Below, piece by piece: positions 34,935-46,492 of a stretch of 64,000 bases of DNA. The notes beneath the pieces are model-generated. The model was not told the DNA's origin. It worked only from the letters and a program-made list of their open reading frames with translations, and did no database searches. The stretch covers positions 1,116,001 to 1,180,000 of the forward strand of contig NZ_CP088298.1 of assembly GCF_021117425.1 (NCBI RefSeq). The letters run 5' to 3'. The DNA is from Brevibacterium zhoupengii. GTDB lineage: Bacteria > Actinomycetota > Actinomycetes > Actinomycetales > Brevibacteriaceae. A program made the position numbers and the translations under genes. Within the stretch, counting starts at the first letter, position 1; every line of letters begins with the position of its first letter.

Positions 34935-35599
34935 TTGGCCATCCGACGCCGGTCGAGGAAGTTGGCGAAGCGGGCCCGGAAGGAGCCCATGCCGATCGAA
35001 CCGGTGACTTCGATGGTCGGCTTGCGGCCCTCGGGGATCGCGTTGACCACGGACTTCACCGAGCCCCAGGACTTGGACAGATCGTCGACGTTGACGGCCC
35101 AGTCATCGGGAACGACGACGATGACCGACCCCATTCCTGCGACGACTTCGACATTGATGACCTCAAGGTCGGTCTCGACCTCGAGGAAGTTCAGTTCGAC
35201 GTTCGACATCGACGGCTCGCACCTGATGGAGGGCGGGACCTGCCACCGTCCGCGGCGTAGTTCGCTCTCCCAGCCGGCCTTGATGACCAATGGCTTGCCT
35301 GACTCGATTGCCCGGCCCGCGGGAGTCGATCGGCTGACAGCGGTACCGGGGCGGAAACGATCAGAGGGCAGTTGGATGGTGAGGTCGGACAGGACCTCGT
35401 CGAGGTCGACAGGGAAGCGGGCGGCGTGGACCTTCTCCATACGTTCGTCGAGTTCCTCTACCGTGATCCGACCGTCGCCGGCGGCGTCGCGCAGGACTTC
35501 GATCGCTTCGTCACGCTCTTTGTGTCCGATGCGGTAGGTCTTCGCCGGGTCGTTTCCGGCACGATCGTCGTCGGGGGAATGGGAGGAGGAGTTGCTCAT
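34931..35599 (-). CDS. DUF1707 (SHOCT-like) protein with LiaF-like C-terminal domain
   Basis: The 222-residue protein has the DUF1707 N-terminal module (RIGHKERDEAIEVLRDAAGD, then ITVEELDERMEKV). A beta-rich C-terminus (VEVVAGMGSVIVVVPDDW) resembles the DUF2154/LiaF cell-wall-active antibiotic response domain. Such proteins are frequent in Actinobacteria; a link to envelope sensing is likely but unproved. Confidence 0.82.
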   Translation of the reverse strand: MSNSSSHSPDDDRAGNDPAKTYRIGHKERDEAIEVLRDAAGDGRITVEELDERMEKVHAARFPVDLDEVLSDLTIQLPSDRFRPGTAVSRSTPAGRAIESGKPLVIKAGWESELRRGRWQVPPSIRCEPSMSNVELNFLEVETDLEVINVEVVAGMGSVIVVVPDDWAVNVDDLSKSWGSVKSVVNAIPEGRKPTIEVTGSIGMGSFRARFANFLDRRRMAK

Positions 35600-35715
35600 G
35601 ATCTCTATCGTGCCCGATTCACGCGCTCGTCCACAACGGCAATGGGCGCAAGCTCACGATGGCGACGAGGAGCGGGTGCGTGTGTCGTGTCAGCCGTTGG
35701 CATTAGGCTAAGCAT

Positions 35716-38700
35716 GTGTCCACCGCACTGTACAGAAGATACCGCCCAGAGACCTTCGATGAGGTCATCGGTCAAGAGCATGTGACCGATCCGCTGAAGG
35801 CCGCGATCGAACGTGGCCGCATCAACCATGCCTATCTGTTCTCCGGCCCCCGAGGCTGTGGCAAGACCACCTCGGCACGGATCCTGGCGAGGTGTCTCAA
35901 CTGTGCCAAGGGGCCGACTCCGGTGCCCTGTGGTGAGTGCCCGAGCTGCGAGGACCTGGCCAACGGCGGCCCGGGTTCGCTCGACGTCGTGGAGATCGAC
36001 GCGGCCAGCCACAACGGCGTCGACGATGCCCGCGACCTGCGTGAGCGCGCGATCTATGCCCCGGCCCGGGATCGGTACAAGGTCTTCATCCTCGATGAGG
36101 CCCATATGGTGACCTCGCAGGGCTTCAATGCTCTGCTCAAGATCGTCGAGGAGCCGCCTCCTCACATCAAGTTCATCTTTGCGACGACCGAGCCTGAGAA
36201 GGTCATCGGCACAATCCGCTCGCGGACCCATCATTACCCGTTCCGCCTGGTTCCGCCCGAGGCTTTGGGTAACTACATGGAAGACCTGTGCAGCCGCGAA
36301 GGTGTGCAGGTTGCCAAGGGTGTTCTGCCGCTCGTCGTGCGCGCCGGTGGCGGTTCCGTGCGTGACACCCTGTCCGTGCTCGACCAGCTCATCGCCGGTT
36401 CGGGTCCCGACGGCGTTGACTATGCCGGGGCCATCGCGCTTCTGGGGTATACACCTGATTCCCTGCTCAGTGACATCGTCGATGCTTTCTCTGCCGGCGA
36501 CGGCGGCGGTGTCTACCGTGCTGTCGAGCGAGTCATCGAGTCGGGGCAGGACCCGCGTCGCTTCGTTGAGGATCTGCTCGAGCGCATGCGCGATCTCATC
36601 GTCATCAATGCTGCCCCCGAGGCGGCTCATGCCTTCTTGCCGGAGGTCCCTCCGGACCGCCTCGAGCGACTGACTCTGCAGGCCAGAGGCTTCGGCCAGG
36701 GTGAACTCTCTCGAGCGGCTGACCTGCTCAACCAGGGCCTGACCGAAATGTCAGGAGCAACCTCGCCGAGGCTGCAGCTCGAGTTGATCTGTGCCCGCAT
36801 CCTTCTGCCCGGCTCGGGTCGCAGTCGCGATGCAGTGCTCAGCCGTGTCGAACGGATGGAACGCCGCATCGGCATGTCCGCTTCCGGAACGGCGGCGAAC
36901 ATTCCCCCTGCCCAGTCGGAGGCGGCTGACCCGTCCGGAGACGGCGGGCAATCGAACGCCACACCGCCAGCGCAGGGACAGTCGCAAGGTACTCCGGGAC
37001 AGTCGCAAAGTACTCCGGGGCAGTCGCAGGTCGCGCAGGTTCCCGCAGCGCAGTCCTCGAACCAGGCTCCGTCTCCGAACCAGCCACAACGCGATGATTT
37101 CGACGAGCTCGCCGAGATGGCGGCTGCTGCCGAGTCCATGCTCAACGAGCCACCGGCCTCGTCTCCAACCGATAGTCCACAGGAAGACCGGTCGTCGCTG
37201 GCCGAAGACTCCGCCCAGGCGCCCGTCGCAGGGTCCTCGTCTCAGGAGCAGCCTGACCAGGCTTCGCAGCCTCAGCCACCAGAGATGCGAGCACCGGAGC
37301 CCCGGGCTCCGCAGCCTCAGCCACCAGCCGACCCAGCTCACGCTGACTCTGGTTCGGCCGAATCAGCTCCGGCTGAATCAGCTCCAGCGGATGCCTCTGC
37401 ACCGGAGGGCGATGCCGTGGCCGGTGCCGGCAACATCGGCGGCGAAATCGAAGCGATTCGACGGGCTTGGCCGAGCATCCTTGCCGCAGTCGAGAAACGC
37501 AGCCGCCTGACCAGAGCGATCATTGCTGCGAATGCGATCCCGCAGTCGTATTCCGCTGGAGTCGTCTACCTCGGATTCAACAATGCCGGTTCCGTTCAGG
37601 GCTTCCAACAGAGAGACCATGCGGCCAAGCTGGCGATGGCGATCAATGACGTCCTCGGCATCCAGGCACGTATCGACATCGGTGATGTCGGTCGTATCGG
37701 CGGGAACTCGGGCCAGGCAGATACGGGACGCGGGACAGGCGGCAAGGGCGCCTCGGCGCCGGCGCCGAGCGAGGCTCCCGGAAATCGGGGACCTGCACCC
37801 GCCCAAAGACGACCCAGTCCGCAGGAAGTGGCCGCGGTCGTCGGCACACGCGAGGTCGACAAACCGCAGGTCGATCACGAGAAGTTCTGGGAGACCAGCG
37901 GCTCTCCGCAGGGCCCATGGTCCGATGACGACGAGGAGGGAGAACAGCCGGCGGCACACGAGGTACCTCAGCCACCGACTGATCAGCCACCGACTGATTC
38001 TGATTCCGGCTCAGATTCTGGTTCAGACTCCGCAGCCACCCCCGGCTCGCCATCTGCAGACGCTTCCAATGATTCCGGAGACGGATCAGGTGCCTTCTCT
38101 GGCCCCGCCGACGAGCCTGCTTCGTGGGAAGAGCTCGCTCCGACCGACCAGAACGTTCCGATCGACCAGAATGCGGCGGACCACGCGCAGCATTCAGGTG
38201 GTCAGTCAACACCTGTCGAGGAGTCAGCACCTGCCGAAGCGGCGTCTGAAGTTCAGAGTCCCGAACAGCCGGAATCGGATGAGTCACTGGCGGATTCGGA
38301 CATCGTCGTACCCGACCTCTCCGATGAGGACTTCTTCAGCGATCCTTCGAGCACCACTGTCCCTGAGCAGTCGGAGATGGATCACCGGGCGGATTCCGCG
38401 CCACATGCCGCTGCACCGGCGGCACCGGAGGACGCGCCGATGGAGTATGTACAGCCTCGGTGGGAGGAACCGACCTGGCACGACGGGCCCAACGAAGAGG
38501 CCCCGAACCTCGGCGACTCCTCAGATGGACAGACCCGGTCAGCAGATTCGGGCGAGGAGTTCACGAGCGCAGGTTCGGGCGCTGTGGAAGTCGGAGCACT
38601 TGTCGTACCTCCCCCGGAAGACGACGATCTCGACTTCCTCGGTGACTACACCGATGGTGGTTCGGGACTGCCGGAGACTGCCTCTCAGCCGCCTGCCCAG

Positions 38701-39018
38701 GCCTCACGACCACAGGGGCATGGAGCGGCCAAGCCGTTCAAGTCCCGTTTCGCCGCTCTTGCTGAAAAGCACGGTGGCAGCACCCCGCAGCCACCGGCCC
38801 AGACCGGAGAGAACGGGTACCCGCAGAACGGGAACTCCACGATGCCCGGATCTTCAGCGGATGACGCCCACGCTGATGCTCGGCCTCAGAACTCAGGAGC
38901 TGATGAGGACGAGTATGATCCGGAGACGGACCTCGACATCTCGGACGCCCCGCAGATCGGAGTGGCCGTGATCGCACGAGTCCTCGGCGGCGAGATCATT
39001 GACGAAAGAGAAGTATGA
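35716..39018 (+). CDS. dnaX: DNA polymerase III subunit gamma/tau
   Basis: The 1100-residue protein loads the sliding clamp. Walker A GPRGCGKT lies at 44-51, four zinc cysteines at about 59-77, Walker B is [10 protein letters not shown] and the arginine finger region is [12 protein letters not shown]. Domain III ends near residue 360. The remaining 700 residues are Pro/Gln/Ser/Glu-rich with one folded island (about 575-660). This makes it much longer than the E. coli protein. GTG 35716 is preceded by TAGGCT ending 6 nt before, so it may be leaderless. I see no slippery A-run for a frameshifted gamma form. recR follows with an ATGA overlap. Confidence 0.95.
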   Translation: MSTALYRRYRPETFDEVIGQEHVTDPLKAAIERGRINHAYLFSGPRGCGKTTSARILARCLNCAKGPTPVPCGECPSCEDLANGGPGSLDVVEIDAASHNGVDDARDLRERAIYAPARDRYKVFILDEAHMVTSQGFNALLKIVEEPPPHIKFIFATTEPEKVIGTIRSRTHHYPFRLVPPEALGNYMEDLCSREGVQVAKGVLPLVVRAGGGSVRDTLSVLDQLIAGSGPDGVDYAGAIALLGYTPDSLLSDIVDAFSAGDGGGVYRAVERVIESGQDPRRFVEDLLERMRDLIVINAAPEAAHAFLPEVPPDRLERLTLQARGFGQGELSRAADLLNQGLTEMSGATSPRLQLELICARILLPGSGRSRDAVLSRVERMERRIGMSASGTAANIPPAQSEAADPSGDGGQSNATPPAQGQSQGTPGQSQSTPGQSQVAQVPAAQSSNQAPSPNQPQRDDFDELAEMAAAAESMLNEPPASSPTDSPQEDRSSLAEDSAQAPVAGSSSQEQPDQASQPQPPEMRAPEPRAPQPQPPADPAHADSGSAESAPAESAPADASAPEGDAVAGAGNIGGEIEAIRRAWPSILAAVEKRSRLTRAIIAANAIPQSYSAGVVYLGFNNAGSVQGFQQRDHAAKLAMAINDVLGIQARIDIGDVGRIGGNSGQADTGRGTGGKGASAPAPSEAPGNRGPAPAQRRPSPQEVAAVVGTREVDKPQVDHEKFWETSGSPQGPWSDDDEEGEQPAAHEVPQPPTDQPPTDSDSGSDSGSDSAATPGSPSADASNDSGDGSGAFSGPADEPASWEELAPTDQNVPIDQNAADHAQHSGGQSTPVEESAPAEAASEVQSPEQPESDESLADSDIVVPDLSDEDFFSDPSSTTVPEQSEMDHRADSAPHAAAPAAPEDAPMEYVQPRWEEPTWHDGPNEEAPNLGDSSDGQTRSADSGEEFTSAGSGAVEVGALVVPPPEDDDLDFLGDYTDGGSGLPETASQPPAQASRPQGHGAAKPFKSRFAALAEKHGGSTPQPPAQTGENGYPQNGNSTMPGSSADDAHADARPQNSGADEDEYDPETDLDISDAPQIGVAVIARVLGGEIIDEREV
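36976..37030 (+). repeat. 21-bp tandem repeat within dnaX linker
   Basis: A 21-bp unit beginning GGACAGTCGCAA is present twice in full (36976-36996 and 36997-37017, one mismatch) and once partially, encoding repeated GQSQxTP. It lies in the disordered linker and could vary in copy number. Confidence 0.85.
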
Positions 39019-39620
39019 GCGCGGTTTACGAAGGTGCCCTGCAGGACCTGGTCGAGGAATTCGGCAAGCTTCCGGGCATCGGCCCGAAGTCCGCGCAGCG
39101 GTTGGCGTTCCACATTCTCCAATCCGAATCCGCCGACGTCAGCTCACTGGCACAGGCCCTGACTGAGGTGAAGAAGCGTGTGCGCTTCTGCGACATCTGC
39201 GGCAATGTCTCTGAGGAGGCAGAGTGCACAGTGTGCCAGGACCCACGTCGAGATCGCTCGATGATCTGCGTCGTCGAGGAGCCCAAGGATGTCGTGGCCA
39301 TCGAGCGGACTCGCGAGTACCGGGGTCTCTATCACGTGCTCGGCGGTGCGATTGATCCGATGGCTGGGGTCGGGCCGGACAATCTGCGCATCAAGGAACT
39401 GATGCCGCGTCTGCAGAACGGCGAAGTCAAGGAATGCGTCATCGCCACCGATCCCAACCTCGAGGGTGAAGCCACCGCCACCTATCTGGTGCGTCTGCTC
39501 AACTCCCTGGGAGTGACTGTGACGAGACTGGCTTCGGGGCTGCCTGTCGGGGGAGACCTCGAATACGCCGATGAAGTCACTCTTGGGCGGGCCTTCTCGG
39601 GCCGCCGCGAAATGGACTGA
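39015..39620 (+). CDS. recR: Recombination mediator protein RecR
   Basis: The 201-residue protein has an N-terminal helix-hairpin-helix ([18 protein letters not shown]), a four-Cys zinc finger ([19 protein letters not shown]), a Toprim domain ([16 protein letters not shown], then [18 protein letters not shown]) and a C-terminal Walker-like tail. It works with RecO at single-strand gaps. It overlaps dnaX by 4 bp, with no ybaB gene between them as there is in many bacteria. Confidence 0.96.
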   Translation: MSAVYEGALQDLVEEFGKLPGIGPKSAQRLAFHILQSESADVSSLAQALTEVKKRVRFCDICGNVSEEAECTVCQDPRRDRSMICVVEEPKDVVAIERTREYRGLYHVLGGAIDPMAGVGPDNLRIKELMPRLQNGEVKECVIATDPNLEGEATATYLVRLLNSLGVTVTRLASGLPVGGDLEYADEVTLGRAFSGRREMD

Positions 39621-39672
39621 TTCAGGCTTCGCCGGCCGCCTCCTGCTGTTCTTTACAAGCCCTTATCCTCTC

Positions 39673-39732
39673 TTGACACCATATCGATTATCGTGAAGTA
39701 TGTTGATTATCGATATATCGACTAACGATATG
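39673..39732 (+). promoter_or_regulatory. AT-rich promoter with repeated TATCG/CGATA operator elements
   Basis: A consensus TTGACA -35 (39673-39678) stands 17 bp before AAGTAT. Around and downstream are ATATCGATTATCG, then GATTATCGATATATCGAC and AACGATATG. There are at least five TATCG or CGATA half-sites, including the palindrome CGATATATCG (39711-39720). The region is strikingly AT-rich for this genome. The small HTH protein of this operon is the likely ligand. Confidence 0.65.
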
Positions 39733-39812
39733 AAATGGTGAAGCTAGGCGATGAATTCAGGGTCGACGGTTTGATGACCCAGGAGGACTTGCCGAAGCAG
39801 GAAGGCAGGATC

Positions 39813-40499
39813 ATGGCACAGGAGAATGGGCAGAGCGAAATGCCCGAAGAGCCAGACGACGCCGTCATCGGGAAGCCCAAGGGTGGGGTGAAGCGCGGTG
39901 ACGATGCGGCCAAGCAGAAGGCGTTCGGCACGGGGTACGAACTCTGGGTGGGACTGGCACTTGGGTTCTACGTGATCTATGCAGTGACAGAGCTGGTCAC
40001 TGACCTCGTGCATGCAAAGATCAGGCTGCCGCTCGAATTCGAGTCCGATGCTGTGGCGACACTTGGCTTCCCAGGGGGAGAGGCGACTCTGAGCGGACTG
40101 ACTCAGATCACGGTGTCCACAACCGACCTGGCCACCGCGACGATGGTCCTGCTCCTCATTGCGAAGATCGCGCTGATCCTCACCTTCATAGTCGCTGCAG
40201 TCGCAATCGTTCCCGTCATCAGGGATATTGCCAAAGGTGACCCGTTCACCAGCCGTTCGATCATGGCGCTCGGAGTGCTCGAGAGCTTCATCGCCGTGGG
40301 ATGGCTGGTCTATTTCGCCGCGATGGTGCTGGGCAGCAACATGGTCTCGCGCGATCTCGACATCGCCGACGAGGTAGGTCCCGGCGTGACGACGGTCCAA
40401 GCGTTCTTACTGCTGGGCGTCGTCGGAGGAATCGAGCTCCTGCGCAGGTGCTTCAAATCAGGTCAGAAGGCTTCCGAAGAACTCGAGGGCCTCGTCTGA
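39813..40499 (+). CDS. DUF2975-like membrane protein
   Basis: The 228-residue protein from ATG 39813 (MAQENGQSEMPEEPDDAV) has a strong GGCAGGA before it; in-frame ATGs at 39735 and 39774 lack such sites. It has a charged cytosolic start and four membrane helices, with IRDIAKGDPFTSRSIMALG between helices 2 and 3 typical of DUF2975. DUF2975 and a small XRE-type protein form a two-gene unit found widely; the function is unknown. Confidence 0.78.
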   Translation: MAQENGQSEMPEEPDDAVIGKPKGGVKRGDDAAKQKAFGTGYELWVGLALGFYVIYAVTELVTDLVHAKIRLPLEFESDAVATLGFPGGEATLSGLTQITVSTTDLATATMVLLLIAKIALILTFIVAAVAIVPVIRDIAKGDPFTSRSIMALGVLESFIAVGWLVYFAAMVLGSNMVSRDLDIADEVGPGVTTVQAFLLLGVVGGIELLRRCFKSGQKASEELEGLV

Positions 40500-40732
40500 T
40501 GGTTGAGGAATTCGATTCACTCCACGTCGTCTGCCATCTGGACTCGCTGCTGACTCAACGAGGTCTGAGTCTGACTGAACTTTCGAAGCTCGTCGATGTG
40601 TCCCTGGCCAATCTCTCGGTTCTCAAGAACAACCGCGCCAAGGCCATCAGATACTCAACACTCATAGCACTCTGTCAGGTTCTGGACTGTCAGCCCGGGG
40701 ACCTGTTCACCGTCAATGTCCGCCCCGACTGA
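40499..40732 (+). CDS. Small XRE/YozG-type HTH regulator
   Basis: The 77-residue protein begins MVEEFDSLHVVCHLDSLLTQ and consists of little more than a Cro/C1 helix-turn-helix: LSLTELSKLVDVSLANLSVL, then NNRAKAIRYSTLIALCQVLDCQPGDLF. It overlaps the DUF2975 gene by one base (TGATG). It probably controls its own operon through the AT-rich repeats. Confidence 0.85.
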   Translation: MVEEFDSLHVVCHLDSLLTQRGLSLTELSKLVDVSLANLSVLKNNRAKAIRYSTLIALCQVLDCQPGDLFTVNVRPD

Positions 40733-40893
40733 GACGAGCCCACCACGTCGTCTGAGACGAGCAGATCGCATCGTCGTTCGAGTACTCGAGATCGTGAACA
40801 GCACGGGGATCCCGGCGGACTGTCGGTGCGAAAACCGCGTCTCTGAGCGGTGTCTGAATGACGGGCGAAGGTGAAGTGAAATTGCTGACCTCA

Positions 40894-40899
40894 TATAAT
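40894..40899 (+). promoter_or_regulatory. Consensus -10 box of the lysC-asd operon
   Basis: A perfect TATAAT lies 126 bp before the lysC GTG; the -35 is not clear. The 292-bp gap between the HTH gene and lysC contains this promoter and about 120 nt of leader. I see no lysine riboswitch or leader peptide. Confidence 0.55.
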
Positions 40900-41024
40900 G
40901 GTCGAGGTGCCGGAGAGCCGACACGGCTGAAATCCTGATCGAAGCAAGCACGAGACCACCATGTTTGGAACCATGGAATCGATCGCCCGGCACGGAACTT
41001 ATCAGCGATAAGGAAGAGACTGCA

Positions 41025-43402
<2,378 letters not shown>

Positions 43403-43439
43403 GCACAGATCACAGGCACGCTCGAGCTGAGCTGAATGG

Positions 43440-43473
43440 GAGCCGCCCGAAGACCGTTGGTCTCGGGCGGCTC
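43440..43473 (+). terminator. Terminator of lysC-asd operon
   Basis: GAGCCGCCCGA pairs with TCGGGCGGCTC, extended past one bulged A by GACC/GGTC around a 3-nt loop. It lies 38 bp after the asd stop. Confidence 0.75.
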
Positions 43474-43503
43474 TCGTGATTCCACACATAAACAAGTTGC
43501 TAT

Positions 43504-43519
43504 ATATAAATATTTATAT
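43504..43519 (+). promoter_or_regulatory. 16-bp AT-only palindrome upstream of zinc-binding protein gene
   Basis: ATATAAATATTTATAT is a perfect palindrome in an otherwise GC-rich genome, 78 bp before the znuA-like start. It does not resemble the actinobacterial Zur box (TGANAATNATTNTCA). It probably contains both promoter and operator. Confidence 0.55.
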
Positions 43520-43596
43520 TAGTGGTGTCCCTTCGAGCGCAGTAGGGTGAACGTCGTTGACACACCGGCCCTCGCTCACGCTCTGAAAGGCACACC

Positions 43597-44652
43597 ATGC
43601 GCTCTTCCCGACTCGGCATCATGTCCGGGGCAATCGCTCTGACCACTGTTGCGGCACTGAGCGGGTGCGGGGGGCAGGCCTCTGGATCCACCGAGCTCTC
43701 GGTCGTCGCCTCGACCAATGTGTACGCCGACATCGTGTCCCAAGTGGCAGGAGACTTCGCGACGGTCAGCGCGGTCATCGATGACCCCAACCAGGACCCG
43801 CACTCCTATGAGGCCACGACACAGGACCGCCTGAAGCTGTCGAAGGCCGACCTGGTCATCCAGAACGGCGGCGGCTACGACTCGTTCATGACCACAATGC
43901 TCGAGGCCTCCGACGTCGACGTCGACACCATCGACACGGTCTCCATCTCCGGTCTGCCAGGATCCGAGGACCTCGGCAATGAACCCCATGATCACGGTGA
44001 TGAGGAAGCCAAAGGCGGCGGCCACGTCCATGAACACGGCGAAGAAGAAGGCCACGACCACAGCGAAGAAGAGGGCCACGACCACGCCGAAGAAGACGGT
44101 GACGAGCACGCCCACGGGGAGTTCAACGAACATCTCTGGTACTCGGTGCCCACGATGACGAAGCTCGTCGACGAGGTTGCGACCCACCTCGGCGAGGCCG
44201 AACCCGAACACAAGGATGACTTCGCGGCCAATGCCGATGAGTACAAGAAGACGCTGGAGAAGCTGCAGTCGCAGATCGATGATGCCAAGACCAAGCACGA
44301 GGGTGACGAGGTCGCGGCCACTGAGCCCGTGCCGCTGTGGCTGTTTGCGGATATGGGGTTGAAGAACATCACCTCTGATGAGTTCCTCGAAGCAGTGGAA
44401 GAGGGCAACGATGTGCCGCCGCTGGTGCTGAAGAAGGCCGAGGAGCAGATCTCGTCGGGGGACGCGGTCCTGCTTGGGTACAATACTCAAGCGGCAGGTC
44501 CACAGGCAGAGCAGCTGAAATCCACGGCTGAGAAGTCCGATGTTCCGGTCGTCGACCTCGGCGAGACGATGCCGGCCGATACGCACTACGCGGATTGGAT
44601 GGGCGAGTACATCACCGAAATCTCCACCGCGCTCGAAGGACATGAACACTGA
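43597..44652 (+). CDS. znuA: Zinc ABC transporter substrate-binding lipoprotein
   Basis: The 351-residue cluster A-I binding protein has lipobox LSGC (about residue 24), VIDDPNQDPHSYEATTQDRL with a metal His, an exposed His/Glu/Asp-rich loop (about residues 130-172) and DMGLKNITSDEF. The poly-His/acidic loop argues for zinc over manganese. It heads a three-gene operon with ATPase and permease. The signal start follows GAAAGG. Confidence 0.9.
   Translation: MRSSRLGIMSGAIALTTVAALSGCGGQASGSTELSVVASTNVYADIVSQVAGDFATVSAVIDDPNQDPHSYEATTQDRLKLSKADLVIQNGGGYDSFMTTMLEASDVDVDTIDTVSISGLPGSEDLGNEPHDHGDEEAKGGGHVHEHGEEEGHDHSEEEGHDHAEEDGDEHAHGEFNEHLWYSVPTMTKLVDEVATHLGEAEPEHKDDFAANADEYKKTLEKLQSQIDDAKTKHEGDEVAATEPVPLWLFADMGLKNITSDEFLEAVEEGNDVPPLVLKKAEEQISSGDAVLLGYNTQAAGPQAEQLKSTAEKSDVPVVDLGETMPADTHYADWMGEYITEISTALEGHEH
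44041..44088 (+). repeat. 24-bp tandem repeat in the His-rich loop
   Basis: Two adjacent 24-bp units starting GAAGAAGA and containing GGCCACGACCAC encode EEEGHDHx twice. They create most of the metal-binding loop and could expand by slippage. Confidence 0.8.
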
Positions 44653-44654
44653 GA

Positions 44655-45524
44655 ATGGCCCCTGATTCCCACGTTTCTCCAGAGCAGACCACGGCCGCCG
44701 GCCATCCTCCGGTGATCAGTCTGCGCGACGCCGAACTGCGTTTCGGGGAGCGTGTGCTCTGGCATGACCTCGACCTCGACGTTGCGCCGGGGGAATTCGT
44801 GGCGGTGCTGGGACCCAACGGGACCGGCAAGACATCGCTGCTCAAAGTGCTGCTGGGCCAGCATTCGCTGTCGACGGGCTCGGCCGAGGTCGGCGGCAGG
44901 AATGTTCATGCGGGCAATTCGGCCATCGGCTACATTCCCCAGCAGCGCGGAATCGACCAGCACACCCCGATGCGAGGTCGCGATCTGGTCCGGATGGGCA
45001 TCGACGGGCACAGGTGGGGGCCGGGCCGATTCCGCCGACGTCGTCGTCAGCAGGTTGACGAGCTGCTGAACTCCGTCGGCGCCCGCGACTATGCCGATGC
45101 GCCAGCCGGGACACTGTCCGGTGGTGAGCTCCAACGACTGCGCGTGGCCCAGGCCCTGGCCAACGACCCTTCGGTGCTGCTGTGCGACGAACCGCTGCTG
45201 TCTCTGGACATCCACCATCAGAAGGTTGTGGCCAGTCTGCTCCATGAGCAGCGGGTCAAACGCAACACAGCAGTCCTCTTCGTCACCCATGAGATCAACC
45301 CGATCCTGCCCTATGTCGACCGTGTCCTCTATATCGTCGGCGGTCATTTCCTCGTCGGCACCCCCGCCGAGGTGATGACCACCGAATCGCTGTCCCGGCT
45401 CTACGGCTCCCCAGTCGAAGTGGTCCGGGTGGGCGGTCGGCTCATCGTCGTCGGCGGCGAGGCCGAATGTGTCGACCATCATGTCCACGACGGTGACATG
45501 ACCATAGAACGAGGTGCGATCTGA
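44655..45524 (+). CDS. znuC: Zinc ABC transporter ATP-binding protein
   Basis: The 289-residue ATPase shows Walker A (LGPNGTGKTSLLKVLLG), signature (LSGGELQRLRVAQAL) and Walker B (VLLCDEPLLSLD). The starting ATG is 2 nt after the znuA stop. It energises import with the adjacent permease. The Walker B continuation LLSLD replaces the commoner LSGLD or TNHLD. Confidence 0.92.
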   Translation: MAPDSHVSPEQTTAAGHPPVISLRDAELRFGERVLWHDLDLDVAPGEFVAVLGPNGTGKTSLLKVLLGQHSLSTGSAEVGGRNVHAGNSAIGYIPQQRGIDQHTPMRGRDLVRMGIDGHRWGPGRFRRRRRQQVDELLNSVGARDYADAPAGTLSGGELQRLRVAQALANDPSVLLCDEPLLSLDIHHQKVVASLLHEQRVKRNTAVLFVTHEINPILPYVDRVLYIVGGHFLVGTPAEVMTTESLSRLYGSPVEVVRVGGRLIVVGGEAECVDHHVHDGDMTIERGAI

Positions 45525-46435
45525 TGACGGCTCAGGAGATCTTCGGCAGCCTCTTCACCTTCGAAGACTACGGCGAGCTGGTGGCGCTGCTGTTCAACTC
45601 GCTCATCGCGGCCGGGCTGCTCGGCGTCGTCGGCGGACTCATCAGCGTCTTCGTCATGGCCCGCGACATTCCCTTCGCAGTCCACGGAATCTCTGAGCTC
45701 TCGTTCGCCGGTGCCGCGTTCGCCCTGCTCATCGGGTTCGACGTGGTGGGCGGTTCCATCATCGGCTCCATCATCGCCGCTCTCATCATCGGCGTGGGCG
45801 GAGCCAAAGCCTCGGAGAAGAATGCCATCATCGGTGTGCTCATGCCCTTCGGCCTGGGCTTGGCGATTCTGTTCCTGGCCCTCTACGACGGTCGGGCCGC
45901 CAGCAAGTTCGGGCTGCTGACCGGTCAGATCGTGGCCATCACCCCGAGCCAGATCATGACCCTGGTGGTGTGTTCGCTGATCGTGCTCCTGGTGCTCGCC
46001 GTGATCTGGCGCCCGCTCATGTTCGCCAGCCTCGACCCCGAGGTCGCACGCGCCAAAGGGGTGCCGGTGTCCGGGCTGACGATCGTCTTCATGCTCGTCC
46101 TCGGCCTGGCCGTGGCATTGAGCGTGCAGGTGGTGGGCGTGCTCCTCGTGCTGGCTCTGCTCATCACTCCGGCGGCGGCTGCCACCCAGCTCTCGGCATC
46201 CCCGGTGTGGGTGCCGGTGCTCAGCGTCATCTTCGCCGTCACGTCATCCGTCGGCGGCATCCTCATCGCACTGGGCTCACCCGTGGTGCCGATCAGTCCG
46301 TTCGTCACCACGATCTCCTTCCTCATCTACCTCGTCTGTCGCCTCGTGGGGCGGCGTCGGATGAAGCACCTACACCATCGCCGCACGGCCCGTGCCGCAG
46401 ATGAGCACGAGAATCCGGTCGCGCCCGTGGCCTGA
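45524..46435 (+). CDS. znuB: Zinc ABC transporter permease
   Basis: The 303-residue ABC-3 family permease has eight or so helices, with GLISVFVMARDIPFAVHGISE near the start and DPEVARAKGVPVSGLTIVFM in the middle. It overlaps the ATPase gene by one base (TGATG). The His-rich tail (MKHLHHRRTARAADEHE) is cytosolic and may bind metal. Confidence 0.92.
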   Translation: MTAQEIFGSLFTFEDYGELVALLFNSLIAAGLLGVVGGLISVFVMARDIPFAVHGISELSFAGAAFALLIGFDVVGGSIIGSIIAALIIGVGGAKASEKNAIIGVLMPFGLGLAILFLALYDGRAASKFGLLTGQIVAITPSQIMTLVVCSLIVLLVLAVIWRPLMFASLDPEVARAKGVPVSGLTIVFMLVLGLAVALSVQVVGVLLVLALLITPAAAATQLSASPVWVPVLSVIFAVTSSVGGILIALGSPVVPISPFVTTISFLIYLVCRLVGRRRMKHLHHRRTARAADEHENPVAPVA

Positions 46436-46492
46436 GGCTCCGTCAGGCAGTCTGTGGGAAAGCGGAGAGGATCGCCGACTAGAGTTGGACGA

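Noticed and set aside
35605..36630. 341-codon minus-strand frame over the start of dnaX
   Set aside because: The plus strand encodes the highly conserved DnaX core there; the opposite frame shows no family features.
35716..37300. Programmed frameshift making a short gamma form of DnaX
   Set aside because: No A-rich slippery heptamer is present near the end of domain III.
40733..41024. Lysine riboswitch or leader peptide attenuator before lysC
   Set aside because: No L-box core sequences, lysine-codon run or terminator hairpin is visible in the leader.
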